Notes: generated from the letters alone by a model not told the origin. DNA of 53,190 bases from Nitrospira sp. (GCA_009594995.1 VOPR01000074.1:1-53190), one strand, 5' to 3'; shown: positions 7,374-16,712, numbered from the stretch's first letter. A program made the numbers and translations.

Positions 7374-9914
7374 TCAGCTCACATTTCCCAGAGCCAGCTT
7401 GCCCTGCCAACGGCGACACATCGCAGCTTTGAACGCCTGGTGTTGAGGCAGGGTCAGCCCGGGGTCCTGCTCCAACAACGCAGCGGCTTCTTGCCTCGCC
7501 AGCTCCAACAACTGAACATCCCGCACCAGGTTGGCTGCCCGGAACTCGGGCACACCCCATTGCCGCAAGCCGAGGAATTCGCCTGGGCCCCTGATGCGAA
7601 GGTCTTCCTCCGCAATGATAAATCCATCGTGTGAATTCACGAGTGCCGCCAATCGTTGTTGCGCATTCGAGGCATTCTGCTCGGGTTTTCCGTCCCGACT
7701 GACCCGAGGCCTGGCCTCGCGCACTAAATAGGACGCCATGAGGATGCACAACGATTGATGCGCGCCTCGTCCGACCCGCCCCCGCAGTTGATGCAGCTGC
7801 GCCAGACCGAATCGTTCGGCATGCTCGATCACCATAACGGTTGCGTTCGGCACATCGACACCCACCTCAATCACCGTGGTGGCGACGAGAAGTTGAAGCG
7901 TCCCGGCCTTGAAGGCTGCCATCGTACGCTCTTTTTCAGCAGTCGGTAGCCTGCCGTGCAGTAAGCCGACCTGGACCTCCGGAAATACCTCACGCTGCAG
8001 ATGTTCCGCTCCCTGAATCGCCGCCTTCAGATCAACTTTCTCAGATTCCTCCACCAGCGGATAGACGATATACACCTGTCGTCCGGCCCTCAGCTCATCT
8101 CCCACCAACTGCCACGTCTTGTGGCGCTGCCCCTCAGAGTACAGCAGGGTCCTCACCGGCTTACGGCCCGGCGGCAACATATCGATGACTGACACATCCA
8201 AATCTCCATAGACGGTCATGGCCAACGTGCGTGGAATCGGCGTTGCGGTCATCACCAGCACATCCGGCCGGTATCCCTTCTCGAGCAATGTCTTTCGCTG
8301 CATGACGCCGAACTTATGTTGTTCGTCGACCACCACCAGACCAAGGTTGGCAAATGTCACATGCTTCTGGATCAGCGCATGTGTGCCGATGGCCACTTGC
8401 GCCTCACCCGACTCCACCTGCTTCAGAATGGCAGTTCGATCCTTGGCTGTGCCGCCGCTCTTCAGCAGCACAGCTTTCAGCCCGACGGCTTCCAGCAATG
8501 GCCTGAGATTCAGATAGTGTTGTTCGGCCAGGATTTCGGTAGGAACCATCAGCGCCGCTTGGCAACCGGAACCACAAGCCATCACCAACGCATGCAACGC
8601 CACCACTGTCTTCCCGGACCCGACATCTCCCTGCACTAATCGATTCATCGGTCGAGCGGCCACCATATCGGCCTGTATCTCCCGCCACACGCGCTCCTGC
8701 GCAGGCGTCAACTTAAAGGGCAGCCGCTGCGCGAGCTGCTTCAGCTGTACCGCGTAGGGATTGAACCGAACGCGCTTGAGTTCTTCTTTCACCTCCCGCT
8801 GCCGAAGCACCATGGCGGCCTGCAAGAGGAACAATTCTTCAAAAGCCAACCGGCGGTGGGCAACCGTCACACCACGTTCAAGAGCGGCCAGATCTGTTTT
8901 CGGCGGCGGAAAATGCACTTGGTGGATCGCCTCGCCGATCGGCGGCAACCGGTGTCGAGCACGAACCGACAGCGGCAGTACCTCCTCCAATTCTCCCCCG
9001 TACTCGGTCAGCAATCCCTGCATCAGAATGCGCATCTGACGCGAGGTCCAACCTTTCGTCTCGTGGTAGATCGGCACGATCCGTCCGACGTGGAGCAACT
9101 CATCCTCTCCACCATCGAGCACTTCAAATTGCGTGGGTTCCATTCGCAGATCCATCCAGCCACGCCGGCCGGCAACCACACGTCCAACCATCATGACCCG
9201 CGCGCCCTCTTTCAACATGTCTTCCAGATAAGGCTGGTTAAAAAACACCGCGTGCACCGTCCCGGTAGTATCCTGAACGGCCACATCAAGAATCGACAGG
9301 CGGCGGGCGCGCGCGCGCGTTGCTTCCGCTTGGCTGATCACCCCACAGATACAGGATGTGGCGCCAGCCATCAGTTTGGCGACAGGCGTAATGACCGATC
9401 GGTCGTCGTAGCGCCAGGGCAGGGTCCACAGGGCCTCCTCAACCGTGCGGATCCCCAGACGTTCTAACAGCAGGGTTCGTTTCGGCCCTACCCCCTTGGC
9501 AAATTGAATGGACAACTCCCAGAGGCGCCGGGCAGGGCCATAACTCACGGAAGCTACATTCTGAGCCTTCTCCTTGAGGGTATTGGTCGACTGATTGGTC
9601 ACGACCCCGCTCTCTTGCAAGCGACGAAGAAGACTCAACGCCTGCGACAATCGATCCTGCTGTTCGGTGGCTGTAAGTCGCGTGTGAAAGTCAACGAAGA
9701 GGTTCCGTAGCGAGAGCAGTTCCACTTCCAGCGCACGAGGATAGAGACGTTCACCAAGGGCGCCAATCACCTGGTCCGACACAAAATGGTCAAGGTTCTT
9801 GACTGCCGGAAGGTGGGCATAGGCATCGCGACAGGCGAATTCAATGGGTCTCGTGACACGCTGCAGGAACGCCTGGAACGAATCGTGGAGGTGGGTGGAA
9901 TCAGGACGTGGCAT
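7374..9914 (-). CDS. recG: ATP-dependent DNA helicase RecG
   Basis: RecG reverses stalled replication forks and processes Holliday junctions and R-loops. The protein has an N-terminal extension of about 150 residues, then the OB-fold wedge domain, then the SF2 motor. Motor motifs are visible: Walker A GDVGSGKTVVA, motif II VVVDEQHKFGV (DEQH, as usual in RecG), motif III MTATPIPRTLAMT, and motif VI QLRGRVGRGAHQSLC. At 846 residues it is longer than the E. coli enzyme (693) because of the N-terminal extension, a variant known from several other phyla. The start at 9914 (MPRPDS) is preferred over 9935; neither has a strong ribosome-binding site. Confidence 0.96.
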   Translation of the reverse strand: MPRPDSTHLHDSFQAFLQRVTRPIEFACRDAYAHLPAVKNLDHFVSDQVIGALGERLYPRALEVELLSLRNLFVDFHTRLTATEQQDRLSQALSLLRRLQESGVVTNQSTNTLKEKAQNVASVSYGPARRLWELSIQFAKGVGPKRTLLLERLGIRTVEEALWTLPWRYDDRSVITPVAKLMAGATSCICGVISQAEATRARARRLSILDVAVQDTTGTVHAVFFNQPYLEDMLKEGARVMMVGRVVAGRRGWMDLRMEPTQFEVLDGGEDELLHVGRIVPIYHETKGWTSRQMRILMQGLLTEYGGELEEVLPLSVRARHRLPPIGEAIHQVHFPPPKTDLAALERGVTVAHRRLAFEELFLLQAAMVLRQREVKEELKRVRFNPYAVQLKQLAQRLPFKLTPAQERVWREIQADMVAARPMNRLVQGDVGSGKTVVALHALVMACGSGCQAALMVPTEILAEQHYLNLRPLLEAVGLKAVLLKSGGTAKDRTAILKQVESGEAQVAIGTHALIQKHVTFANLGLVVVDEQHKFGVMQRKTLLEKGYRPDVLVMTATPIPRTLAMTVYGDLDVSVIDMLPPGRKPVRTLLYSEGQRHKTWQLVGDELRAGRQVYIVYPLVEESEKVDLKAAIQGAEHLQREVFPEVQVGLLHGRLPTAEKERTMAAFKAGTLQLLVATTVIEVGVDVPNATVMVIEHAERFGLAQLHQLRGRVGRGAHQSLCILMASYLVREARPRVSRDGKPEQNASNAQQRLAALVNSHDGFIIAEEDLRIRGPGEFLGLRQWGVPEFRAANLVRDVQLLELARQEAAALLEQDPGLTLPQHQAFKAAMCRRWQGKLALGNVS

Positions 9915-10077
9915 CCTGGAGCGGGATCGTACCACAGGCTGCTTGGCGGCTCAACGAAGGACCGTCCTCAAAAGGAAGAGCCAACGCGTTGGCCCCCGTT
10001 GGCTTTTACAACTTTTCTTGGCCCTCCCCGGGCTCGGTGTTAGAGTGATTTCGTGTAGGACTCACGGAAGGACACCC

Positions 10078-11520
10078 ATGTATCGACGCAATATCAAACA
10101 TATTCTCGGGCCCTTGGCTGTTCTCATCGCCATTTTCATCTTCTATCAGTCGTGGCTCAAGCCGCAATATTTCCACGAGACACCTGCACCACCGCCCCAA
10201 GTGATTTCAGACGAGAAGAGCTCCGCCTCCACCGGCCCAGTGGCACCGCCCCCACAACCTGTGGTTCCGGAGATAAAGCGGTCCAGAACCATTGATCCCG
10301 TCAGCATTCCAGTCCCTCGACATTCCGAACTGCTCGGCGCGATCCACGAAGAACTCGAGAAGCACAATATCGCCCTGGCGGAAGCAAAGCTCCAGGAACT
10401 CCCCGCGTCGATTCTTTCGGAATCCGCCACCAAACGCCATGTGGCCATCTTGTGGAACAACCTCGGTATCCTCCAGGAAAACAACGGTGGAACCGAAATC
10501 TCTGTGAAAGCATTTAAGAAAGCAGTGGCCCTCGATCCACAAAACCCGGTAGCCCATCTCAATCTCGCCCATGCCTACTGGGGCTTACGAGACCCCGCAC
10601 TCACCGAGGAATTCCTCCGAAAGGTACTGACGCTGTCCCCGGATGAACCATTTCCCCACGTTGCCTTGGCGGACCTGCTGCAGGAAAAAGACCACCTGTC
10701 AGAGGCCGGAAAGCATCTGGCGCAGGCAAAAGAACGACTGAAAAAGGACCCTGGCCTGCAATCCTATGTAAAGGCCGTCACTGCCAAGGTCCATCGCACG
10801 GAAAAAGTGGAGGAAAAGTTTTCCACTCATAACAGCGTGCACTTCACAGTCAAGTATGACGGAAGTGAGGATCCGGAGACCTGGACGGCCGTACTGGATA
10901 TCCTGGAAGAGGCTTACCGAGAAATCGGTCAGAAGTTCAATTTTTTCCCGTCAAAACCAATCATGGTCGTACTCCACACCAAGAATCAGTTCCAAGGAGC
11001 AACCGGTAGCCCCATTTGGGCAGACGGCCTGTTTGATCCAGTATTGGGACGCATCCAAATTCCCACCCAGGGCGCCGCAACCGATCGCGCCTGGCTGACA
11101 CGGGTCCTCCGCCATGAGTTTGTCCATGCGCTGATTCATGAAGAACTGGGGGCTACCGGCGGAGCGATTCCAACTTGGCTCAATGAGGGGCTTGCAATGC
11201 AGTTGGCAAGTGATTCCTGGCAGGATGTCGGGAACATACCGGCCGGAGACAATAGCTTAGTTCCCTTGGCGGCTCTGGAGGGTAGCTGGGAAAATCTGCC
11301 GGCGGAAAAGGTCGGCGTCGCTTACATGGAAGCGAATGCCGCTACCCATTATCTCATTGAGCGATTCGGCATGCATAAGGTGCAAGAAGTGCTGGTTCAC
11401 CTGAAGGCCCGCCAAACGATTGCCGCGGCCATGCAGGATAGGCTTCTACTCTCCTATGAGAACTTTCAGCACCAGTGGGCAGAGAGTCTGGGTGCTACAG
11501 TACCGTCGCCAAAATCGTAA
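10078..11520 (+). CDS. Membrane-anchored TPR protein with gluzincin-type metallopeptidase domain
   Basis: 480 residues. An N-terminal membrane anchor (about residues 8-25, ILGPLAVLIAIFIFYQSW) is followed by a Pro-rich linker, TPR-like helical repeats (about 95-235) and a C-terminal metallopeptidase domain. The zinc motif is HEFVH at 346-350, with a likely third ligand Glu370 in PTWLNEGLA, the arrangement of Peptidase-MA-like gluzincins. The catalytic domain would face the periplasm. The start at 10078 is chosen because GGAAGGA precedes it and it puts the anchor at the N-terminus; the frame is open further upstream but reads antisense to recG. It ends 3 bases before a convergent gene. Confidence 0.8.
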   Translation: MYRRNIKHILGPLAVLIAIFIFYQSWLKPQYFHETPAPPPQVISDEKSSASTGPVAPPPQPVVPEIKRSRTIDPVSIPVPRHSELLGAIHEELEKHNIALAEAKLQELPASILSESATKRHVAILWNNLGILQENNGGTEISVKAFKKAVALDPQNPVAHLNLAHAYWGLRDPALTEEFLRKVLTLSPDEPFPHVALADLLQEKDHLSEAGKHLAQAKERLKKDPGLQSYVKAVTAKVHRTEKVEEKFSTHNSVHFTVKYDGSEDPETWTAVLDILEEAYREIGQKFNFFPSKPIMVVLHTKNQFQGATGSPIWADGLFDPVLGRIQIPTQGAATDRAWLTRVLRHEFVHALIHEELGATGGAIPTWLNEGLAMQLASDSWQDVGNIPAGDNSLVPLAALEGSWENLPAEKVGVAYMEANAATHYLIERFGMHKVQEVLVHLKARQTIAAAMQDRLLLSYENFQHQWAESLGATVPSPKS

Positions 11521-11523
11521 CCG

Positions 11524-12480
11524 TTACCTTAGAGCCGTTTCATACACTTCGGTTTCGGAAACTCCGTCGGAATTCCAGAACGGGATGGCTTGAGGATAGG
11601 CATTGGTCTCGGGCACGATTGCCGGCTCTTCAATACGCTCAAGCTGCTCGAATGAATCCTCCCACAACAGCTTTCCAGATGTGCGATCGTAGGTCCGCAC
11701 GACCAAATCAAAAATATGGCCGATTGGCTCGTTGACCGGCCGAATAAAGCAGCCCCTGCATGACACACCCGCTACGCCCGCTCGCTTTCGGCTTCCTGGA
11801 GCGAACTGATCTTGCCAGACCAGCCTTCCTGTCAGGGGATTCACGGCGCGCACGGAGAAGAGGGCTTGGAAAGCGTTAGGAAGGCGCTCTGACGCAGGAC
11901 TTACTGAAGCCAGACCCGGAATAATCGTAGCCTTGGCCTTGGCTGCCCCCGCCTCACCGACTTTGAGTAAGTTCAATTGGCCTTCCCAGAGAAATCTTCC
12001 GGTTTCCGCGTCGTATACTCTCAACATGAACCTGGAATTCCCCTGACCGTCGATTCCGATTCCACCGGCAAAGATGCGCCCCTTATTCTCATCATGTTCA
12101 GCGGCCCCTTCCTCCTTGACACTCACGTCGAATGAATCTTCCGAAAGAATAGCGCCTGTCTGCACCTCATAGGTCCGAACCGTTATGCTCGATGACCCTG
12201 CGGCTTGAAACCCGAACCCGGCCGCCAGTACTTCCGAATGGCCGGTCGACGCGTGCCCTATTAAATCAGCAATTGGTTCGCGAGGAGTTCCAGCCCCGGT
12301 TGAAAAGTGATACGGCGTAGCCCAAGAAAGACCCGACAGGAAAACAGCGGCGACCGTCGGCCACAGCATCAGAAACACTCGTCGTCTGATTGTCCCGCAA
12401 CACGACTGGATAGACCCTGTGCGCCGCGTTGCTTCGCCGACCAGATTCTCGTCTTTCGCTGGCAGTCTATATGGAGCCAC
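11524..12480 (-). CDS. Secreted protein with PQQ-repeat-like segments
   Basis: About 318 residues. A signal peptide is clear (hydrophobic VFLMLWPTVAAVFLSGLSWA); because it begins some 35 residues in, translation may really start at the ATG at 12369. The mature part contains three or more repeats of a pattern such as VRTYEVQTGAIL, LRVYDAETGRFLWEGQL, VRAVNPLTGRLVWQDQF and VRTYDRTSGKLLWEDSF, which resemble beta-propeller PQQ-like blades. The repeats are too few for a full eight-bladed enzyme. Cys residues in SCRGCF may be paired. Function unknown; periplasmic or outer location inferred. Confidence 0.65.
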   Translation of the reverse strand: MAPYRLPAKDENLVGEATRRTGSIQSCCGTIRRRVFLMLWPTVAAVFLSGLSWATPYHFSTGAGTPREPIADLIGHASTGHSEVLAAGFGFQAAGSSSITVRTYEVQTGAILSEDSFDVSVKEEGAAEHDENKGRIFAGGIGIDGQGNSRFMLRVYDAETGRFLWEGQLNLLKVGEAGAAKAKATIIPGLASVSPASERLPNAFQALFSVRAVNPLTGRLVWQDQFAPGSRKRAGVAGVSCRGCFIRPVNEPIGHIFDLVVRTYDRTSGKLLWEDSFEQLERIEEPAIVPETNAYPQAIPFWNSDGVSETEVYETALR

Positions 12481-12724
12481 GTGTCCCTCCCCGGTGAGTG
12501 ACGGATTCTCACTCGAATGGGGACCCGTGGTAAATGACTCGGCTGACCTGGCTCTCCCCTCAAAGGGTGGGGACAGGCAACATGTCGGACAGAGAGTAGA
12601 ACGAAGAGTGCATCAGTTGGACGTTACCGGGGCCAGAGCGGATGGTCATGAGGCAGAGTATCGCATCCACTACAGACAAAGAAGGAAACTTGCGGCAGGC
12701 GAACGTCGAGGTTATAGTGCCGCT

Positions 12725-13141
12725 ATGGAAAGCGCTCGTCCGGTCATTTCTCTTCTTGCTGTGCTGATTGCTTTGGAAGGCGTGCTCTTCGGGGTCGGAT
12801 CGGCCGCACCACTTTCAACGATTAAAGACGGCGTCCTGTTGGGATTTTTGTTCGGGTTTCCCACGCTGCTGCTAGGCGGGCTAATCATGATCCGCCAACC
12901 ATGGACTGTGATGGGAGCGGTCATTTACAGCACGATCGCTCTGGCACTTGATCTCGCAACGATCGTCCAGGAGGCCAGTCAGGGATCTCCGCGCGTGCTC
13001 ATCCTGATACTCACAGTAGTCAGCAGTCTGCTCAACTTTCTTATCATGATTTTCGGAGGACGGTGCGTGCTCACTTTCCAACCCGGCGAACGGCCTCCAG
13101 GAGGCCCCCATCCCAATCTTCAGTTCCCTTCTTCATCGTAA
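12725..13141 (+). CDS. Small integral membrane protein, four predicted TM segments
   Basis: 138 residues with hydrophobic segments near 7-27, 38-57, 63-85 and 90-113, and a Pro-rich soluble tail. No family recognised. The start at 12725 (MESARPVISLLAV) is chosen because upstream in-frame sequence is hydrophilic and non-repetitive without a ribosome-binding site; translation from farther upstream cannot be excluded. Its 3' end overlaps the end of the decayed methyltransferase on the other strand. Confidence 0.6.
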   Translation: MESARPVISLLAVLIALEGVLFGVGSAAPLSTIKDGVLLGFLFGFPTLLLGGLIMIRQPWTVMGAVIYSTIALALDLATIVQEASQGSPRVLILILTVVSSLLNFLIMIFGGRCVLTFQPGERPPGGPHPNLQFPSSS

Positions 13142-13901
13142 TCGGCCTGATCTTCAGATACCCTACCCCTCGAAGCCACTCAGCCGTTTCACAGCATGAA
13201 TACGTGTTTCCGTGCTCCGCGAGGAACAACATACTCACAGCAAAAAGGCTCGCCTCTTCCGGATAGAGGACTTCTCGATCGTGAAAGAATACGTCCTGGA
13301 TGATCGGTCGACCGCCCTGGGACAAGGAAGAATACACTCTTCGAAACCATGCTTGAGTTTTCTCGGGTCAATAGATGTGCAGCACGATTGAATGCCAGAC
13401 CGCATCGTACTGTCCCGGTTTGCTTCCTACATGAAGTCAAGCGGGGGGAAAGGTCTTTGCCTGATGCAATTCGATCTACGCGGCAACTCGTGCGATACAT
13501 CCGACGAACGGTAGTGCATAGCCCGGGTGAAGTGGCGTCGATAGGCCACCGAATCAGGCGCATCGTGGGCCAGCGGGCACCCACTTCCAACCGTTGGCGT
13601 CAAATGCGACCAATCTGCCGACTGACTCTTCAGTCACTTGAGATAGGCCTCCCAAAACTGGGGACGTTGACATGCAACACGTTGCAGCGAATGCGCTGTT
13701 ACGCTTGCTTAACTATCCGCACATGGCCAGGTTAAGGCAAAGAATGTCCAGCCCGCGATCGCTCACTTTGAGAGTCTGCGCCAGCTTTGGAACAAACCAC
13801 GTTGCAGCGCCCATGACTCTAAAGAGATTCAGCTCAAGTGCGGTCAGGATAGCACCCGGCAATCGGTAGGCGGCCAGAGCGAAGAGCTTCAATACTTGCA
13901 A
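13071..13901 (-). pseudogene. Decayed SAM-dependent O-methyltransferase
   Basis: Three fragments in different frames read as one methyltransferase of the hydroxyneurosporene/acetylserotonin O-methyltransferase type. 13901-13713 gives the dimerisation domain (TALELNLFRVMGAA, then SDRGLDILCLNL) and ends in a stop. About 13640-13440 in another frame gives a linker segment including RRHFTRAMHYRSSDVSHELP. About 13420-13130 gives YDAVWHSIVLHIY, an in-frame TGA, then PEKTQAWFRRVYSSLSQGGR and the C-terminal segment with EEASLFAVSMLFLAEHGNTY. There are at least three internal stops and one frameshift, and the glycine-rich SAM motif is not recognisable. It is therefore almost certainly non-functional. 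Edges are approximate. Confidence 0.75.
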
Positions 13902-13949
13902 TGGGAGGAGATGTTACGAGGAGGTCGAATCCATCGTCGCACCGCAGAA

Positions 13950-14381
13950 CTACGCCCTAAAAAGATTCTGACACCAGCGCACGGCAGCAATCACCTCATC
14001 GTAACGATCAAAGTCGACCGTCTTGGAAAAGGTAATCGCGACATATTCGTCATTCATATCCGTCTGCTCAGCGAACCCGGCCTTGAGGAGAGCCGGGCGT
14101 TTCTTGGACACCGCAGGGCCCAGAAAATACTTGGCCTGTTTGGCCACTTCATCGGTCCCCAAATCCTCGGTCGTCCCGTCGCACATCAGACTTTTCACAT
14201 CGTCCATGGCGATTCCGTGCTGACAAAGAAATTGACCATCAGACCTCAGCTCCAGCACCCATCCATCGTCGCTCAGATCAAGAGCAAGGGGACCACCGGG
14301 CTCCAGTTCATAAAATTGCGGAATGCTGGTGCGCAGCTTCGAACGAGCCTGTTCCCATGCTGGAAGTGCAACAGTACTCAT
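13950..14381 (-). CDS. Hypothetical protein, 143 aa
   Basis: Not recognised. A soluble alpha/beta-looking protein (LSDDGWVLELRSDGQFLCQHG, then DEYVAITFSKTVDFDRYDEV). Its start codon overlaps the stop of the preceding TPR gene by four bases (ATGA), so the two are translationally coupled and probably work together. Last gene of a compact minus-strand operon that begins with the thioredoxin-like gene. Confidence 0.65.
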   Translation of the reverse strand: MSTVALPAWEQARSKLRTSIPQFYELEPGGPLALDLSDDGWVLELRSDGQFLCQHGIAMDDVKSLMCDGTTEDLGTDEVAKQAKYFLGPAVSKKRPALLKAGFAEQTDMNDEYVAITFSKTVDFDRYDEVIAAVRWCQNLFRA

Positions 14382-15202
14382 GCGCGGGACTGCCTTGGCT
14401 GTGGCGTGGGATCCTCGGCATCGAGCCGGGCACGAAGACGTTCAAGGCGGGTAGTATTCTCGGCTAATTTGGGGAGATCGTATTTGCGGTCCATTCGCAC
14501 CACCTGCTCAAGTAACTCAACCGCAACTTGCAACTGCCCTAGATCTTCATAACATTGGGCCAGGACATACCGCGCGCCCCCGGCCCGCAGTTCATCGCGG
14601 CTGCGTTCGGCAATTGATTGGCTCGTTTGACAACAAGCAATGGCGTCCTCATATCGCTTTTGGATGGCGAAAGTTCTCCCCATCATCCGCCAGGCATCGG
14701 CCACGCCGCCTTGATTGTTCAACCGACGCATCAGGACCAGTGACTGCTCATAATATCGAAGTGCATCCTCGCACTGTCCGGTTTCTCGAGCGACCAAGCC
14801 GAGATCTGAGAACAATACGGCCTTGCCGAGTTCGTCATGTACCCGGGTCATAATATCAAGTGCCTCGAGATAGTAGGCTCTGGCACGGTCCCACTCACCA
14901 GCATCGGCGCGGAGGTTGCCCAGGTTGGCCAATGTGGTTCCAATCCCTTTGTCGTCCCCCAAAACTTTTTGCAATTCCAGCACTTCTTGATAGTAACTCT
15001 GCGCCGACTCACGGCGTCCGCTCACCGCGCAAATATTTCCTAGGTTCCCCAATGTTGCACTCAGCGCTCGGTGATCGCCCGTCAAACGATCACACTCTAA
15101 GGCCTTTGCGTAACAGGCATAGGCCTCGGTGTAATGCCCGCGCGCAAAATGCTCGTTGCCCTGGCGATTGAGCTCTTCTGAAAGACCGTTTCGAAGCCCC
15201 AT
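14378..15202 (-). CDS. TPR-repeat protein
   Basis: 274 residues made of about six 40-residue TPR-type helical hairpins (for example HFARGHYTEAYACYAKALE, ALSATLGNLGNICAVSG, AVLFSDLGLVARETGQCED). The long 40-residue period with conserved LG/NLG is like the TPR_12/Rapsyn-LGN style. No signal peptide, so probably cytoplasmic, acting as a scaffold. Five bases separate it from the MBL-fold gene upstream and it overlaps the following gene by four bases. Confidence 0.8.
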   Translation of the reverse strand: MGLRNGLSEELNRQGNEHFARGHYTEAYACYAKALECDRLTGDHRALSATLGNLGNICAVSGRRESAQSYYQEVLELQKVLGDDKGIGTTLANLGNLRADAGEWDRARAYYLEALDIMTRVHDELGKAVLFSDLGLVARETGQCEDALRYYEQSLVLMRRLNNQGGVADAWRMMGRTFAIQKRYEDAIACCQTSQSIAERSRDELRAGGARYVLAQCYEDLGQLQVAVELLEQVVRMDRKYDLPKLAENTTRLERLRARLDAEDPTPQPRQSRA

Positions 15203-15207
15203 TGTCC

Positions 15208-15804
15208 TTACGCCTGTAACGCGTGCTCCAGTGCCTGCTTAGCTCCGCCTATGATGCTAGCGCCATCACCGACAAGAATCGAGTCGAAGTTGTATTTCAG
15301 CAATCGCCGAAGCCCCTCTTTGGCCTTCCCTATATCGCCATACTTTTCAGGGGCGAGAAGGCTCAAGGCTCCCGCCGGCTTTCCAATTAGTGCGTCGCCG
15401 ACAATCAACACGCCTTTCCCCTGCTGAATATACAGCGCCGATTCCCCGGGAGACTTCTGATCTTTGAGCTGAACTGCCCAAATACCGCCTGGCAGGAGTT
15501 CACCGTCTTTGAAGGTCTTCGACGGCTTCACCTCCATCTGCGTGGCATCGGCCTCGGGTACATGTAATTGGCAGCGAAACTCCGCCTGATAGGTCACCGC
15601 CTCACGTATATGGTCACGATTCGTCACGATAATGTAATCCAGGGCTCCCTGACGCCGAATAAGGGTACTCGCGTCGGCTGTCATCGGAGGAGGATCGATT
15701 ACGATCTTATGTTCGCCGACCGTGAGAAACAGCCCGTTAAAATTGAGCTGCTTTTCTTCGGAAAACCAGGACCATTGCCAAATACCAGGGAGTAGTTGTT
15801 TCAC
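15208..15804 (-). CDS. MBL-fold protein lacking most metal ligands
   Basis: 198 residues following the metallo-beta-lactamase fold order: N-terminal LLPGIWQWSW, a first strand pair ending IVIDPPP (where active enzymes have a liganding D), then YIIVTNRDHIREA, KDQKSPGESALYI, and VLIVGDALIG. The canonical HxHxDH is reduced to T-N-R-D-H (61-65), and the His of the following HTPGH-type motif is replaced by S-P-G-E (119-122). Only Asp64, His65 and Asp137 remain. It is therefore either a catalytically altered or a non-enzymatic MBL-fold protein. It lies in the operon between the 79-aa protein and the TPR protein. Confidence 0.65.
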   Translation of the reverse strand: MKQLLPGIWQWSWFSEEKQLNFNGLFLTVGEHKIVIDPPPMTADASTLIRRQGALDYIIVTNRDHIREAVTYQAEFRCQLHVPEADATQMEVKPSKTFKDGELLPGGIWAVQLKDQKSPGESALYIQQGKGVLIVGDALIGKPAGALSLLAPEKYGDIGKAKEGLRRLLKYNFDSILVGDGASIIGGAKQALEHALQA

Positions 15805-15828
15805 GAGTTTCGCCTCACACGGTCCGAG

Positions 15829-16068
15829 CTACAAGGCTGCAATGGCATCCTGCAGGGTCTTCGTCACCTTTGCACAAATACCGGCTTCAGCAGGAAGGTC
15901 GATAATATCGTCCTCTGACACGGTGATGAATTTCCGGTTGGCCCCTTTGGTAAGGGAAATGAGGAACATGCTGTTGGTCGGCTTCGTCGGAATCACGACG
16001 TCGACCGAAGGGTTAATTCCCCTCACCACCTCAAGAAACTTCTCTTTACCCTCTTCCCATTCGTCCAT
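15829..16068 (-). CDS. Hypothetical protein, 79 aa
   Basis: Not recognised. The ATG at 16068 (MDEWEEGKEKFLEV) has a purine-rich GAGAGGAAAGAGG upstream. Middle sequence SMFLISLTKGANRKFITVSEDDI is consistent with a small alpha/beta fold. It lies 16 bases after the thioredoxin-like gene and 24 bases before the MBL-fold gene on the same strand. Confidence 0.6.
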   Translation of the reverse strand: MDEWEEGKEKFLEVVRGINPSVDVVIPTKPTNSMFLISLTKGANRKFITVSEDDIIDLPAEAGICAKVTKTLQDAIAAL

Positions 16069-16084
16069 GGCCCCTCTTTCCTCT

Positions 16085-16630
16085 CTACATTGCGCCGGTG
16101 GTGGCAGCGGGAGCAGAGGACAGTAATTTCTCCACTTCCTGAATGACGACCTCAGCACCGGCCAGTTCCATATTTCCGACACGCTGCCACCTGATCACGC
16201 CACGCTGATCGATTACATACACGTTGGGAATGAACTTCCCGCCGCCGTAGAGCTTGTCCGTAGTTTTATTCGGATCGAGGAGATATGGATACGTCACCTT
16301 CACCGGGAACGCACTGAGGAATTCACCCACATCTCGTTTGGAGTTTCCCGATGAATTGATTCCGACGACGGCAACATTTTTTCCGGTCATCACTTCATGA
16401 ACCTTTTGCAAATTGGACCCTTGCATCATGCAGGGGTCGCAAATGTGGAATAGGCCCAAAACGACCACCTTTCCCCTCAATTGCTCAAGCGAGACAGCAT
16501 CTCCAGTGATCGATGTGAGTGCGAACGCCGGGGCGGGTTCCCCTACTTTGAAGAAGCCGGCGGCAACAACAAGGTGGGTTGCCCACAATGGAGCCAGTGC
16601 GATGGCAATCGCTATCAGAATTCGTTTCAT
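16085..16630 (-). CDS. Secreted thioredoxin-like protein (TlpA/ResA/AhpC-TSA type)
   Basis: 181 residues with a signal peptide (about 1-24) and a redoxin domain: VGEPAPAFALTSITGDAVSLEQLRGK split by the usual strand, then the active site CDPC at 64-67 in LGLFHICDPCMMQ, and the cis-Pro region GKFIPNVYVIDQRG. Such proteins reduce periplasmic disulphides, for example during cytochrome c maturation, or act as peroxiredoxin-like enzymes. The start at 16630 follows AAGGAGG at ideal spacing; an in-frame start 51 bases upstream is less likely. First gene of a five-gene minus-strand operon. Confidence 0.85.
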   Translation of the reverse strand: MKRILIAIAIALAPLWATHLVVAAGFFKVGEPAPAFALTSITGDAVSLEQLRGKVVVLGLFHICDPCMMQGSNLQKVHEVMTGKNVAVVGINSSGNSKRDVGEFLSAFPVKVTYPYLLDPNKTTDKLYGGGKFIPNVYVIDQRGVIRWQRVGNMELAGAEVVIQEVEKLLSSAPAATTGAM

Positions 16631-16689
16631 CAGCGCCTCCTTCTTGAAAGCAAGCAGGAAAAGAACGCAGCCTCTCCCCATCCAAGCCG

Positions 16690-16712
16690 ATTCACGACGG
16701 TCCTTCGTGAAT
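16690..16712. promoter_or_regulatory. Inverted repeat upstream of the thioredoxin-like operon
   Basis: Perfect 8-bp arms ATTCACGA and TCGTGAAT with a 7-base centre, 60 bases upstream of the start at 16630. It could be an operator for a dimeric regulator or a hairpin; it has no adjacent T-run. Confidence 0.35.

Noticed and set aside
9844..10077. N-terminal extension of the TPR metallopeptidase by 78 residues
   Set aside because: The extension is antisense to recG, has no ribosome-binding site, and would bury the membrane anchor; the ATG at 10078 is much better.
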